A stretch of 14,849 bases of DNA, from the NCBI GenBank assembly GCA_003696125.1, contig RFHZ01000381.1:1-14849 (forward strand), given 5' to 3'. This DNA is from Nitrospinota bacterium. Its GTDB lineage: Bacteria; Tectomicrobia; Entotheonellia; J063. The translations under genes were made by a program, and so were the position numbers. The notes beneath the pieces are model-generated. The model was not told the origin of the DNA, did not search any database, and saw only the letters and a list, made by a program, of their open reading frames with translations. Below are positions 8,603 through 14,849 of the stretch, piece after piece (position 1 is the stretch's first letter; every line of letters starts with the position of its first letter).

Positions 8603-9643
8603 GGCGAGATCGTCTGCATAGGCGAAAAGGGCCGGTGTGCCCCCGGTGTGGAGGAAGACCACGGTTTCATTACTCTGGATACGGCCCTGGCGGATATGAT
8701 CGATGAGACCGGCCATGGCTTTGCCTGTATAGACCGGATCGAGGATGATCCCTTCGGTCCGGGCCACGAGTTTTAAGGCTTCCTGGCAGGCAGGGGTCAT
8801 GATGCCGTACCGTTCTCCTACATAGCGGTCATCGTTGATGATCTCCTCTGGGGTCAGGGTGAAATCGAGCTTGAGCCGTTGCGCGGTGGCCGTGGCGATG
8901 CGGGCAATATCGGTTGCCCGGTCTTCTTTCCAGCGGATAGGGGTGATGCCCACCACCCGGGTGTGGCGGCCCAGCGCTTTCACCCCGACCGCCATGCCGG
9001 CCGGGGTGATGTTGGCGCCGGCCATGTAGATGTAGTCCGCTTCTTTCCCGCACTGTTCGAGTTGGGCGTCCAGTTCGAGCAGGGCATGGACATAGGCCAC
9101 CGCGGCCAGGGAGAGGGTAGAAAGCCCAAACGGGTTCATCAGGTACGGTTTGCGTCCCTCCTGTCGCAGGGCAGCCACTTTGGCCTCCAGGAGAGGAGGG
9201 AGTTGCTGGAGATCCTCTCCCGGGACGATGGTCACCTCGGCACCGAGCAGGTGGTCGAGAAGGAGGTTCCCCTGGAGCAGGGGGCCTTTGATGCTGTGGG
9301 CCAGGATCAGCACCGCTTTCAGGCCGAGCCTGGCGGCTGCAGCGGTGGTTTGCCGACACCAGTTCGACTGTGATCCGGCTCCGGTGACAATGGTATCGGC
9401 TCCCTGTTCCAGGGCTTCGGCAAAGAGAAACTCGAGCTGCCTGGTCTTGTTGCCGCCAAAGGCGAGACCGGTACAGTCGTCCCGCTTCATCCAGATCTCA
9501 GGTCCTCCCAGGGCTTCACTCAGGCGTGGACACCGTTCAAGCGGGGTGGGGAGGTGGGCCAGTTGGACCCGGGGGATGGCATCGATGCGGGCTTGCAGGG
9601 TTTCGCGGGAAAGGGGAGGGACGCTACGGGCTTGGATGTTCAT
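8594..9643 (-). CDS. PLP-dependent D-cysteine desulfhydrase / ACC deaminase family enzyme
   Basis: A 349-residue fold-type II PLP enzyme. Family marks are LAHLPTPLERCPRLSEALGG (28-47), WMKRDDCTGLAFGGNKTRQLEFL (51-73) with the PLP lysine Lys66, GAGSQSNWCRQTTAAAARLGL (88-108), and a phosphate-binding/C-terminal HTGGTPALF. Family members turn D-cysteine into pyruvate, H2S and ammonia, deaminate 1-aminocyclopropane-1-carboxylate, or cleave L-cysteate. The substrate-side motif reads QSNWCRQT, where many D-cysteine desulfhydrases have QSNHxRQ, so substrate is uncertain. The ATG at 9641-9643 has AAGGAGAT upstream. The gene diverges from the phosphoesterase with only 29 nt between starts and overlaps the VOC gene at its 3' end. 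Confidence 0.88.
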   Translation of the reverse strand: MNIQARSVPPLSRETLQARIDAIPRVQLAHLPTPLERCPRLSEALGGPEIWMKRDDCTGLAFGGNKTRQLEFLFAEALEQGADTIVTGAGSQSNWCRQTTAAAARLGLKAVLILAHSIKGPLLQGNLLLDHLLGAEVTIVPGEDLQQLPPLLEAKVAALRQEGRKPYLMNPFGLSTLSLAAVAYVHALLELDAQLEQCGKEADYIYMAGANITPAGMAVGVKALGRHTRVVGITPIRWKEDRATDIARIATATAQRLKLDFTLTPEEIINDDRYVGERYGIMTPACQEALKLVARTEGIILDPVYTGKAMAGLIDHIRQGRIQSNETVVFLHTGGTPALFAYADDLALA

Positions 9644-9672
9644 GATTATATCTCCTTAAACGGGAAGTGCAT

Positions 9673-10323
9673 ATGCGTTTGGGGTTTGTCGCCGATATTC
9701 ACCATCATTTCCAGGTTGTTGACCAGATACTGGAAAGCGTAGGAGCGCTCGACCTGCTGGTCATCGGTGGAGACCTGACCAACCGGGGTACCCCCCAGGA
9801 GGTCTGCTCTGCCCTCCAGCGCTGGCAGGCTCGTGTTCCCCAACTGTTAGCCGTTACCGGTAACATGGATACCCACGCCATCGAGCAGGCGATCAGCGAT
9901 CTCGGCCTCAGCCTGCACGGCCGGGGAATCCGTCTCGGTGAGATCGGGTTCTTCGGGGTCTCGGCCGGTCCCTTCTCTCCTTTAAACAGCCCTTACGAGC
10001 TGAGCGAAGAGGAGATTGCTCACCAGCTTGACCAGGGATTTCGCACGGTGGCAGAGGCCCGGGTACACGTGCTCGTTACTCATGCTCCTCCCTGGAATAC
10101 ACCGCTCGACTATACCTGGCATGGTACCCATGCCGGGAGTCGAGCGGTGCGGGAATTCATCCTCCAGCACCACCCCCAGCTCGTCCTCTGCGGTCATATT
10201 CACGAGGCCAGGGGACAGGCTTACCTGGGAAAGAGCCTGGTGATCAATCCTGGTCCTGCTCGTGCTCACCACTACCTGGTGGTGCGTATCGAAGAGGAGG
10301 TGGTGATCGAACAGATGAACTGA
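9673..10323 (+). CDS. Calcineurin-like metallophosphoesterase
   Basis: A 216-residue protein with the complete two-metal phosphoesterase motif set: DIH (D8, H10), GGDLTNRG (D34), GNMD (N64), THAPPWN (H137) and GHIHEARG (H175, H177), ending in the usual VINPGPARAHHY strand. These short bacterial and archaeal proteins hydrolyse phosphodiesters such as bis-pNPP, and their natural substrates are mostly unknown. GNMD replaces the commoner GNHD; this change is found in parts of the family. The ATG at 9673 follows GGGAAG; a GTG two codons upstream at 9667 is an alternative. A terminator-like hairpin begins 1 nt after the stop. Confidence 0.88.
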   Translation: MRLGFVADIHHHFQVVDQILESVGALDLLVIGGDLTNRGTPQEVCSALQRWQARVPQLLAVTGNMDTHAIEQAISDLGLSLHGRGIRLGEIGFFGVSAGPFSPLNSPYELSEEEIAHQLDQGFRTVAEARVHVLVTHAPPWNTPLDYTWHGTHAGSRAVREFILQHHPQLVLCGHIHEARGQAYLGKSLVINPGPARAHHYLVVRIEEEVVIEQMN

Positions 10324-10324
10324 A

Positions 10325-10369
10325 GACTTCTTCTCTTCACTAAAGTAAACTTTGTCAAGAGGGGAAGTC
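10325..10369 (+). terminator. Hairpin terminator candidate after the phosphoesterase gene
   Basis: Arms 10325-10337 and 10357-10369 pair over 13 positions (GACTTC/GAAGTC, two G-T pairs, CTCTT/AAGAG), with a small inner AAAG/CTTT hairpin in the loop. It starts immediately after the stop codon. The downstream T tract is poor (TTTT at 10376-10379), so it may be a weak or 3'-end-stabilising structure rather than a strong intrinsic terminator. Confidence 0.4.
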
Positions 10370-10397
10370 AAGAGGTTTTGGGCCCCTTGCCTAACTT

Positions 10398-10530
10398 GAT
10401 AATGTTACTGTTACATTGGCATTTTACCGCAGACACGCTGAGGTCGCAGAGGATATCTCTGGGATGAATTGCAAAAAACGCTGTTCCTCTCTGCCTTCTC
10501 TGCGAACTCTGCGGTGAATTTAACATTGTC
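10398..10530. repeat. Imperfect palindromic intergenic repeat (CCGCAGA/TCTGCGG type)
   Basis: The outer ends GATAATGTTA (10398-10407) and TAACATTGTC (10521-10530) are inverted copies with one mismatch. Inside them, ATTTTACCGCAGA (10421-10433) is mirrored by TCTGCGGTGAATTTAA (10508-10523), followed inward by CGCAGAGG (10445-10452) and CTCTGCCTTCTCTGCG (10489-10504). The whole is about 133 bp, non-coding, and resembles the ACCGCAGAG...CTCTGCGGT sequences found between genes in many unrelated bacteria. It could be a REP-like or MITE-like element, since it has terminal inverted repeats but no transposase. I saw no other copy in this window. Confidence 0.6.
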
Positions 10531-10587
10531 GGGCGAAAGAGCCTGTCAAAACAGGAAATCGACATTGCCTGAAGGGGTTACCGCTGA

Positions 10588-10618
10588 GGCAGGGGGGAAG
10601 ACATGACCCCGCCCTGCC
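10588..10618 (+). promoter_or_regulatory. GC-rich hairpin in the selenoprotein leader
   Basis: GGCAGGG (10588-10594) pairs with CCCTGCC (10612-10618), and GGG (10595-10597) continues with CCC (10608-10610) across a bulged G at 10611, giving a 10-bp stem with a 10-nt loop. It ends about 10 nt before the ribosome binding site of the selenoprotein gene, close enough to influence translation. It has no T tract and matches no riboswitch class I recognise. Confidence 0.45.
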
Positions 10619-10640
10619 GGAAAGCCGAGGAGGGAAGCGT

Positions 10641-10874
10641 ATGGAGATCGAGATTTCTTACTGCACCGAATGAGGATACCTGGCAGAAGCCGTCCAGGTA
10701 GCGACGGCCGTCCTTGAAGCCAAAAAACAGGAGGTAAAGGCCTTACACCTGATCCCGGTAAGCCGGGGACGGTTTGAGGTAAAGCGTGATGGTGAGATGA
10801 TTTACAACAACGAAGGGGATCTCCCCGATCCAGAGGCGGTATTACAAAAGCTCGGGATACCCGCGAAAGCGTAA
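10641..10874 (+). CDS. SelW/Rdx-family selenoprotein with in-frame TGA (Sec at codon 11)
   Basis: Reading through the TGA at 10671-10673 as selenocysteine gives a 77-residue protein ending at TAA 10872-10874. It begins MEIEISYCTEUGYLAEAV, so Cys8 and Sec11 form the CxxU redox motif at the end of the first beta strand, exactly as in the thioredoxin-fold SelW/SelT/SelH (Rdx) family. The second half is equally typical: GRFEVKRDGEMIYN near 43-56, then GDLPDPEAVLQKLG (59-72), matching the G-x-FEV-x-x-DG signature and the terminal helix. The ATG has AGGAGGG about 7 nt upstream. The frame is open for 66 codons after the TGA and conserves family features throughout, so the TGA is not a random stop. 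The family is thought to act in thiol or selenol redox chemistry; its substrate is unknown. Expression needs SelA/B/C/D, encoded outside this window. It converges on the chemoreceptor gene. Confidence 0.9.
10671..10708 (+). promoter_or_regulatory. Candidate bacterial SECIS element
   Basis: Directly after the TGA (10671-10673), TACCTGG (10677-10683) and CCAGGTA (10694-10700) form a perfect 7-bp stem with a 10-nt loop. If the closing G-C pair opens, the 12-nt loop starts with G, as bacterial SECIS loops usually do. An alternative, mutually exclusive stem pairs GCCGTC (10689-10694) with GACGGC (10703-10708) around an 8-nt loop, placing that loop farther from the TGA. Bacterial SECIS hairpins lie within the coding region just 3' of the UGA and are bound by SelB, so the placement fits. 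Which fold is used cannot be decided by eye. Confidence 0.65.
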
Positions 10875-10882
10875 GTGGAGGC

Positions 10883-10918
10883 GAGGGGCCTCCCTCACGT
10901 GGAGAGGAGGTTCCCCTC
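10883..10918. terminator. Bidirectional hairpin between convergent genes
   Basis: GAGGGG (10883-10888) pairs with CCCCTC (10913-10918), CCTCC (10889-10893) with GGAGG (10906-10910) across a TT bulge, and CTC (10894-10896) with GAG (10902-10904). This 14-bp stem fills the gap between the selenoprotein stop (10874) and the chemoreceptor stop (10919). Neither strand has a good T tract, so it may act as a transcript-end barrier for both genes rather than a canonical terminator. Confidence 0.5.
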
Positions 10919-13135
10919 TTAAAAGTCTTGCAGGATCTTTTGATCTTCCCCGTCTAAAGAGATTAGAGCCTTTGCAGGTGGTGGGACGGCGCCGTTTCCG
11001 TCGCCAGAGCCGCTCTGCTTTTTCCCCGGCCGACTCCCTGCCTGTTTTCCCTCCCTGCGTAAAGGGGATACCGGACCGGCAGGAGAAGCTCTATCCTGGG
11101 GAGTGAGGTGAAAGGTGGTGACGAGTTTCTGCATGGTTTCTGCCTGGCCGAAAAGCTCTTCGGCTGCGCTTGCCGCTTCTTCTGAGGTTGCGGCAATATG
11201 CTGGGTGACCTTGTTCATCTGATTTACGGCCGTATTGATCTGCTCTATCCCCTGATTCTGCTGTTGAGAGGCGACAGCGATCTCGGTCATAACCGTGCTC
11301 ACCTTTTGCACGCGGGTTGTGATCTCGGTGAGGTTGGCCAGCGCCTCCTGGTTGAGCATCACGCCCTGCTCGACGTTCTGTATCGCTTCGGCGATCATCT
11401 GGGCCGTATTCTTTGCCGCTTCTGCACTGCGGATGGCGAGGTTGCGCACCTCTTCGGCCACCACGGCAAATCCCTTGCCCGCTTCTCCGGCACGAGCCGC
11501 TTCCACAGCGGCATTTAAGGCCAGCAGATTGGTCTGGAAGGCGATGTCATCGATCGTTTTCACGATCTTGGCCGTTTCATCGGCCGAAGCTTTTATCTTA
11601 GCGATGGCTGCGGAGAGCCGTTGCATACTCTCCACTCCCTTCTCTGCACTGGCAAGGGTCTCTGCAGAGAGCTGCTGCGTTTCTTGAGCATTGGCGGTGT
11701 TTTGGCCACTCATGGAAGCCAGCTCCTGCAGGCTGCTGGCGATCTCTTGCAGAGAGCTGGCCTGTTCAGAAGCTCCCTGGGCCAGGCTCTGACTCCCGGA
11801 ACTGATCTGGGCAGCCGCAGAGGAAACCTGCTCGGCAGCGGCTGCCACCTGCTTCATCCCTTCGTCCAGATTCTGTATGGCCGTGTTTAAGGCGGCCTTG
11901 ATCTGGGCGAGGTCCCCGCGGTACTCTCCCCGGACCCGTACCGCCAAATCCCGGGTGGCGACCTTTCCCAGCACGTGCGCCGCTTCCTGAATGGGGGCGA
12001 GGAAAGCATCCAGCATGGTATTGATCCCGTCGATGATCTCGGCAAAAGCCCCTGTAAATTTGCCGGCATCAGCCCTGGTATGGAGTTGTCCTTCCTGGGC
12101 TACCTGAACGAGTCCCTGAATCTCCTGGATGAGAGCCTGGACCGTATCGCGGATCTGCTGGAAGCTCCGGGCAAGGATGTCCTGCTCGGATCTGGCCTCT
12201 ACGGTGACGGAAAGCTCTCCACGACTCAGGGCGTTTACCGCATCGGCTATCCCTTTCAGATAGGCCATCAAGGCCTGGAAGGATTGGCTTAATAGACCGA
12301 TCTCATCCTGGCGGTGAACATCGATGGTCTGATCCAGATCCCCCTGCGCGATGGCCTGAGCAGCCTCTGTTATCTGAATGATCGGCTGGGAGAGATGCCT
12401 GGCCATGAGGTACCCGATGGCAAAGGCGAGGAGCAATCCGATGGCCAGCGCTCCGACTTCCGAAGCCTGGGAGAGGGTTATGGCGTCTTGAGAGGAGGAG
12501 ACAGCCGCAGCAATGATCGCTCTGGCCCGCTCTTCTATCTTTTCCATCGTGGCGATCATCTCCTGTCCGGCAGCATCAGCTTCTCTATCGAGTACCCTTT
12601 CCCGCTCCCGGAGCATGTCGATCTTCTTTTGGAGTTCCTCAAACTGGGAGGAACCGGCTGGAAAGGCTGCTTGCGCCTTCTGGGCCAGCAACTCTTCTTT
12701 GACCAGATCGTATAATTGCGCGATCTTGGGCTGGAACGCATCGTCATGCATCCGTTCCGCGTCCTGCACCATACTCCGTAACGCCGGATCTGAGGTGGCA
12801 TAGATGGTGCCGGCCTCTGTTTCGGCACCGTTGAGAATGGCCTGGGCAAAGGTGGTAAAGTGTGTGGCCCAGTTTTCATGCTCTTTCCAGAGGCCTTCCA
12901 GGCCTGTCTGCTCGGTAGCCTCCATCATCTCCATAAGGATGGTCATGTTTCGGGAGACAGCCAGTTCCATCTCCATGGCAGCATCGATCAGGGGAGTGGA
13001 TCGGGCGATGATCGCTATCCGCTCTTTGATCCCGTCAGAGTGCATGTAGCCCAGCACACCGACGGCAAAGAACAGCACAATGATGATCAGAAATCCGCTC
13101 CAGAGCTTTGTTTTGATTGACATGTTGCTCAACAT
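10919..13135 (-). CDS. Methyl-accepting chemotaxis protein with multiple HAMP-like repeats
   Basis: A 738-residue transmembrane chemoreceptor. TM1 is about 12-31 and TM2 about 227-244. The ~195-residue segment between them is helical, like four-helix-bundle (4HB) sensor domains, and faces the outside. After TM2 comes a HAMP domain (about 245-297), then further HAMP-like helical units: [32 protein letters not shown] and [20 protein letters not shown]. The signalling hairpin tip is near 526-572 ([32 protein letters not shown]), which binds CheA/CheW. The C-terminal 60 residues are Gly/Pro/Lys-rich and end [11 protein letters not shown], which is not the NWETF CheR/CheB pentapeptide but similarly ends acidic-aromatic. 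The ATG has AAGGAGG close upstream. The ligand is unknown. It diverges from the leuC-like gene. Confidence 0.94.
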   Translation of the reverse strand: MLSNMSIKTKLWSGFLIIIVLFFAVGVLGYMHSDGIKERIAIIARSTPLIDAAMEMELAVSRNMTILMEMMEATEQTGLEGLWKEHENWATHFTTFAQAILNGAETEAGTIYATSDPALRSMVQDAERMHDDAFQPKIAQLYDLVKEELLAQKAQAAFPAGSSQFEELQKKIDMLRERERVLDREADAAGQEMIATMEKIEERARAIIAAAVSSSQDAITLSQASEVGALAIGLLLAFAIGYLMARHLSQPIIQITEAAQAIAQGDLDQTIDVHRQDEIGLLSQSFQALMAYLKGIADAVNALSRGELSVTVEARSEQDILARSFQQIRDTVQALIQEIQGLVQVAQEGQLHTRADAGKFTGAFAEIIDGINTMLDAFLAPIQEAAHVLGKVATRDLAVRVRGEYRGDLAQIKAALNTAIQNLDEGMKQVAAAAEQVSSAAAQISSGSQSLAQGASEQASSLQEIASSLQELASMSGQNTANAQETQQLSAETLASAEKGVESMQRLSAAIAKIKASADETAKIVKTIDDIAFQTNLLALNAAVEAARAGEAGKGFAVVAEEVRNLAIRSAEAAKNTAQMIAEAIQNVEQGVMLNQEALANLTEITTRVQKVSTVMTEIAVASQQQNQGIEQINTAVNQMNKVTQHIAATSEEAASAAEELFGQAETMQKLVTTFHLTPQDRASPAGPVSPLRREGKQAGSRPGKKQSGSGDGNGAVPPPAKALISLDGEDQKILQDF

Positions 13136-13253
13136 GATCTCCTCCTTATCTCACCATATCCTCTCCGCTCCGCCTGCACTATCGTTTCCGGGGGGCGCTA
13201 TGGTGGGATGTCTTCCCGGTACCATGTCTTCTGAAGGGGGCTCCTCTCTTCTC

Positions 13254-13280
13254 TTTTCGGTCGATGAGGTGAAATTCTTA
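13254..13280 (-). promoter_or_regulatory. Possible sigma-28 (FliA)-type promoter of the chemoreceptor gene
   Basis: On the minus strand, TAAG (13277-13280) and ACCGAAAA (13254-13261) are separated by 15 nt. The flagellar sigma-28 consensus is TAAA-N15-GCCGATAA, so this matches three of four and six of eight positions with exact spacing. Chemoreceptor genes are often in the sigma-28 regulon. It would leave a leader of about 110 nt. No good sigma-70 promoter was seen on this strand. Confidence 0.4.
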
Positions 13281-13317
13281 ACCCCACCGATGCTGTTGGG
13301 GGAGAGAAAAGAAGAGA

Positions 13318-13346
13318 TTGACAATACAGGATCATGGCGATAGAGT
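13318..13346 (+). promoter_or_regulatory. Sigma-70-type promoter for the leuC-leuD-like pair
   Basis: A perfect TTGACA (13318-13323) and TAGAGT (13341-13346, four of six matches) are separated by 17 nt. Transcription would start near 13353, about 46 nt before the leuC-like ATG. The leader is too short for a leucine attenuator, and no leader peptide is seen. Confidence 0.5.
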
Positions 13347-13398
13347 AACAGCACCGGTGGATGACGTGTGTGTACCTTTAAAGAGAGGAGAGCTGAGG

Positions 13399-14646
13399 AT
13401 GGGAATGACCATGGCCGAAAAGATCCTGGCCCGGGCAGCAGGCAAGGCAAAGGTGGAGCCGGGAGAGCTGGTTGTCTGCAGTGTGGATCGGGCAGTCCTC
13501 CTCGATCTCAATTTTTCTCCTTCCCGTCTCTTTGACCGGGTGAAGCGGGTCTTTGATCCGGAGAAGATCGCCATTGTGCTGGATCATTCGGTTCCTGCTC
13601 CCACCGTTGCCGATGCCGAGAATATGATCCGGGCACGCGCCTTTGCCCAGAAGTTCGGGGTGCGACACCTGTACGACGTGGGACACCACGGTATCTCACA
13701 CCAGATCGTGGCCGAGATCCCTCTGGCCCTCCCCGGACAGTTGCTGACCTGTGGCGATTCGCATACCTGTGCGGCCGGGGCGCTGAACTGTGCCGCACGG
13801 GGGATGGGAGCAGAGATGCTCAGCATCCTCTGCACCGGTCGCACCTGGTACCGGGTAGGTCCAACGGTACGGTATGTGCTGGAGGGAGAACTGCAGGCAC
13901 CGGTATCGGCCAAGGATGTGTTTCTTTACATTGCCGGGGAGTATGGGGACCATGTGAACCAGAACGTCGAGTTTGTCGGACCGGCGGTGGAGGCGATGAG
14001 TATCATGGAGCGACACACCATCGCCACCATGGGTGCAGAGATCAGCGCCGAGTTTACCACCTTTCCGGCCGATGCCAAGCTGATCGAGTATTGTCGAGCC
14101 CGCACCTCAGAACCGTTTACCCCGGTGGAGAGCGATCCGGATGCCCGCTTTGCCGCGGTCAGAAGCATCGATGTGAGCAGGCTGGAGCCGTACGTCGCCC
14201 TGCCCCATACGGTGGTACACAACACCCAACCGGTACACCAGGTCAGGGGACAGCGCATCCACCAGGCTTTTATCGGCTCCTGTGCCAACGGCAAGCTGGA
14301 GGATATCGCCATGGCTGCCCGCATGGTGCGGGGAAAGCGGGTAGCGCCAGGGGTCCGTTTCATCGTGACCCCAGGCTCCCAGACCATCTATAAGGAAGCG
14401 GTGAGGGCAGGCTATGTGGAGACGCTGCTTGAGGCCGGGGCGGTAGTGACCAACTCGACGTGTGGGGCCTGCCCGGGAATCCACATGGGGGTCTTGGGGG
14501 CAGGAGAGGTCTGTATCACCTCCAGCACCCGCAACTTCAAGGGGCGGATGGGGAGCCCGGCCGCAGAGATCTACATGGCCTCTTCCGCTACTGTGGCCGC
14601 TTCTGCCCTCACCGGTGTCATCACCGATCCGCGTGATGTCCTGTGA
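13399..14646 (+). CDS. Aconitase-family dehydratase large subunit (LeuC/homoaconitase-like)
   Basis: A 415-residue protein, the length of the two-subunit isopropylmalate/homoaconitate dehydratase large subunits. The three [4Fe-4S] cysteines are present: Cys295 in IGSCANG, and Cys355 and Cys358 in TCGACPG. Other family marks are LDHSVPAP (61-68), YDVGHHGISHQ (92-102), TCGDSHTCAAGALN (117-130) and STRNFKGRMGSPAAEIYMAS (376-395). Two points differ from standard LeuC: the N-terminal aspartate-rich region reads SVDRAVLLDLN rather than carrying the usual HD pair, and the downstream small subunit is also atypical. Candidate substrates include isopropylmalate, homoaconitate and dimethylmalate; sequence by eye does not decide. 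I chose ATG 13399, with GAGAGGAG 8 nt upstream; ATGs at 13405 and 13411 are alternatives. No leuA or leuB is visible. Confidence 0.88.
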   Translation: MGMTMAEKILARAAGKAKVEPGELVVCSVDRAVLLDLNFSPSRLFDRVKRVFDPEKIAIVLDHSVPAPTVADAENMIRARAFAQKFGVRHLYDVGHHGISHQIVAEIPLALPGQLLTCGDSHTCAAGALNCAARGMGAEMLSILCTGRTWYRVGPTVRYVLEGELQAPVSAKDVFLYIAGEYGDHVNQNVEFVGPAVEAMSIMERHTIATMGAEISAEFTTFPADAKLIEYCRARTSEPFTPVESDPDARFAAVRSIDVSRLEPYVALPHTVVHNTQPVHQVRGQRIHQAFIGSCANGKLEDIAMAARMVRGKRVAPGVRFIVTPGSQTIYKEAVRAGYVETLLEAGAVVTNSTCGACPGIHMGVLGAGEVCITSSTRNFKGRMGSPAAEIYMASSATVAASALTGVITDPRDVL

Positions 14647-14663
14647 ATGCAAGGAGGAACAGA

Positions 14664-14849
14664 ATGCTGATACGGGGAAGAGTCTGGAAGTTTGGGGACG
14701 ATATCAACACCGACCTGATCATGCCCCAGGTGGCCTTTGCTTTACCGCTGGAAGAGCAGATCCGCTACGTCTTTCGTGCCAACCGGCCCGGTTGGGTGGA
14801 GCAGGTGCGGGAAGGGGATATCATCGTGGCCGGACGCAACTTCGGTACC
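14664..14849 (+). CDS. Aconitase-family dehydratase small subunit (LeuD-like), N-terminal part
   Basis: The first 62 codons are present before the right edge. The start ATG has AAGGAGG 6 nt upstream and lies 17 nt after the large-subunit stop, so the two form an operon and a heteromeric enzyme. The start RGRVWKFGDDINTDLIMPQ and REGDIIVAGRNFG (49-61) are the swivelling-domain signatures of LeuD. After DLIMP the sequence reads QVAFALPLEEQ instead of the common xYLxT-type substrate loop, and NFG is followed by Thr62 rather than the usual Cys of NFGCGSSRE. Both suggest a substrate subtype other than ordinary LeuD, though the key SSR segment lies beyond the window. Confidence 0.88.
   Translation, partial: MLIRGRVWKFGDDINTDLIMPQVAFALPLEEQIRYVFRANRPGWVEQVREGDIIVAGRNFGT

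Larger units (their letters stand above)
10324..10640. other. 317-bp intergenic region with repeat and leader structures
   Basis: No protein-coding gene is visible here. From left to right it holds a hairpin directly after the phosphoesterase stop, a ~130-bp palindromic repeat, a small CCTGT/ACAGG hairpin (10542-10555), a strong GC-rich hairpin (10588-10618), and the ribosome binding site of the selenoprotein gene (AGGAGGG, about 10628-10634). I found no convincing promoter. GATAAT at 10398-10403 could be a -10 box but has no good -35 partner. Confidence 0.6.

Noticed and set aside
10398-10403. GATAAT as a -10 box for the selenoprotein gene
   Set aside because: No acceptable -35 box sits 16-18 nt upstream, and it lies in the terminal arm of the repeat, about 240 nt before the gene.
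10421-10523. CRISPR array
   Set aside because: The CCGCAGA-type elements are inverted rather than direct, irregularly spaced, and have no unique spacers of constant length.

Overview
This is a moderately GC-rich bacterial chromosomal segment with short intergenic gaps, strong AGGAGG-type ribosome binding sites and mostly housekeeping or metabolic genes. The order folD-xseA-xseB-ispA is the classical arrangement seen in Bacillus/Clostridium-type genomes and several other phyla. The selenoprotein gene, paired cysteine desulfurases and a chemoreceptor suggest a motile, selenium-using, probably anaerobic or facultative bacterium. The sequence alone does not fix the phylum.

Positions 1-5838 (minus strand) look like one operon. 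A consensus-like promoter (TTGCTT-N17-TAAAAT, extended -10) at 5810-5838 reads into nifS2, nifU, nifS1, folD, xseA, xseB and ispA; ispA runs off the left edge. Gene gaps are 2-19 nt, or a 4-nt overlap. It joins Fe-S/sulfur mobilisation (two desulfurase paralogues around one scaffold) to one-carbon folate metabolism, exonuclease VII and isoprenoid synthesis. The scaffold lacks the usual third cysteine, and FolD has a rewritten NADP-binding segment.

Positions 5839-10323 hold accessory genes. An amidase-signature enzyme diverges from the operon under its own TTGACA promoter and is followed by a secreted CHRD-domain protein. Next come a VOC/glyoxalase-fold protein and, overlapping it tail to tail on the other strand, a D-cysteine desulfhydrase/ACC deaminase-family PLP enzyme. 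Only 29 nt from the start of that enzyme, a calcineurin-like phosphoesterase diverges on the plus strand.

Positions 10324-10918 are the most interesting part. A terminator-like hairpin is followed by a ~130-bp imperfect palindromic repeat (CCGCAGA / TCTGCGG type) and a GC-rich leader hairpin. After these comes an unannotated 77-codon selenoprotein of the SelW/Rdx family (10641-10874), with an in-frame TGA at codon 11 in a CxxU motif and hairpins just 3' of the TGA that fit a bacterial SECIS. Ordinary ORF calling misses it. A symmetric hairpin fills the gap to the next, convergent gene.

Positions 10919-14849: a methyl-accepting chemotaxis protein (minus strand) with several HAMP-like repeats and a possible sigma-28-type promoter diverges from a leuC-leuD-like aconitase-family pair (plus strand). 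The small subunit is cut by the right edge.
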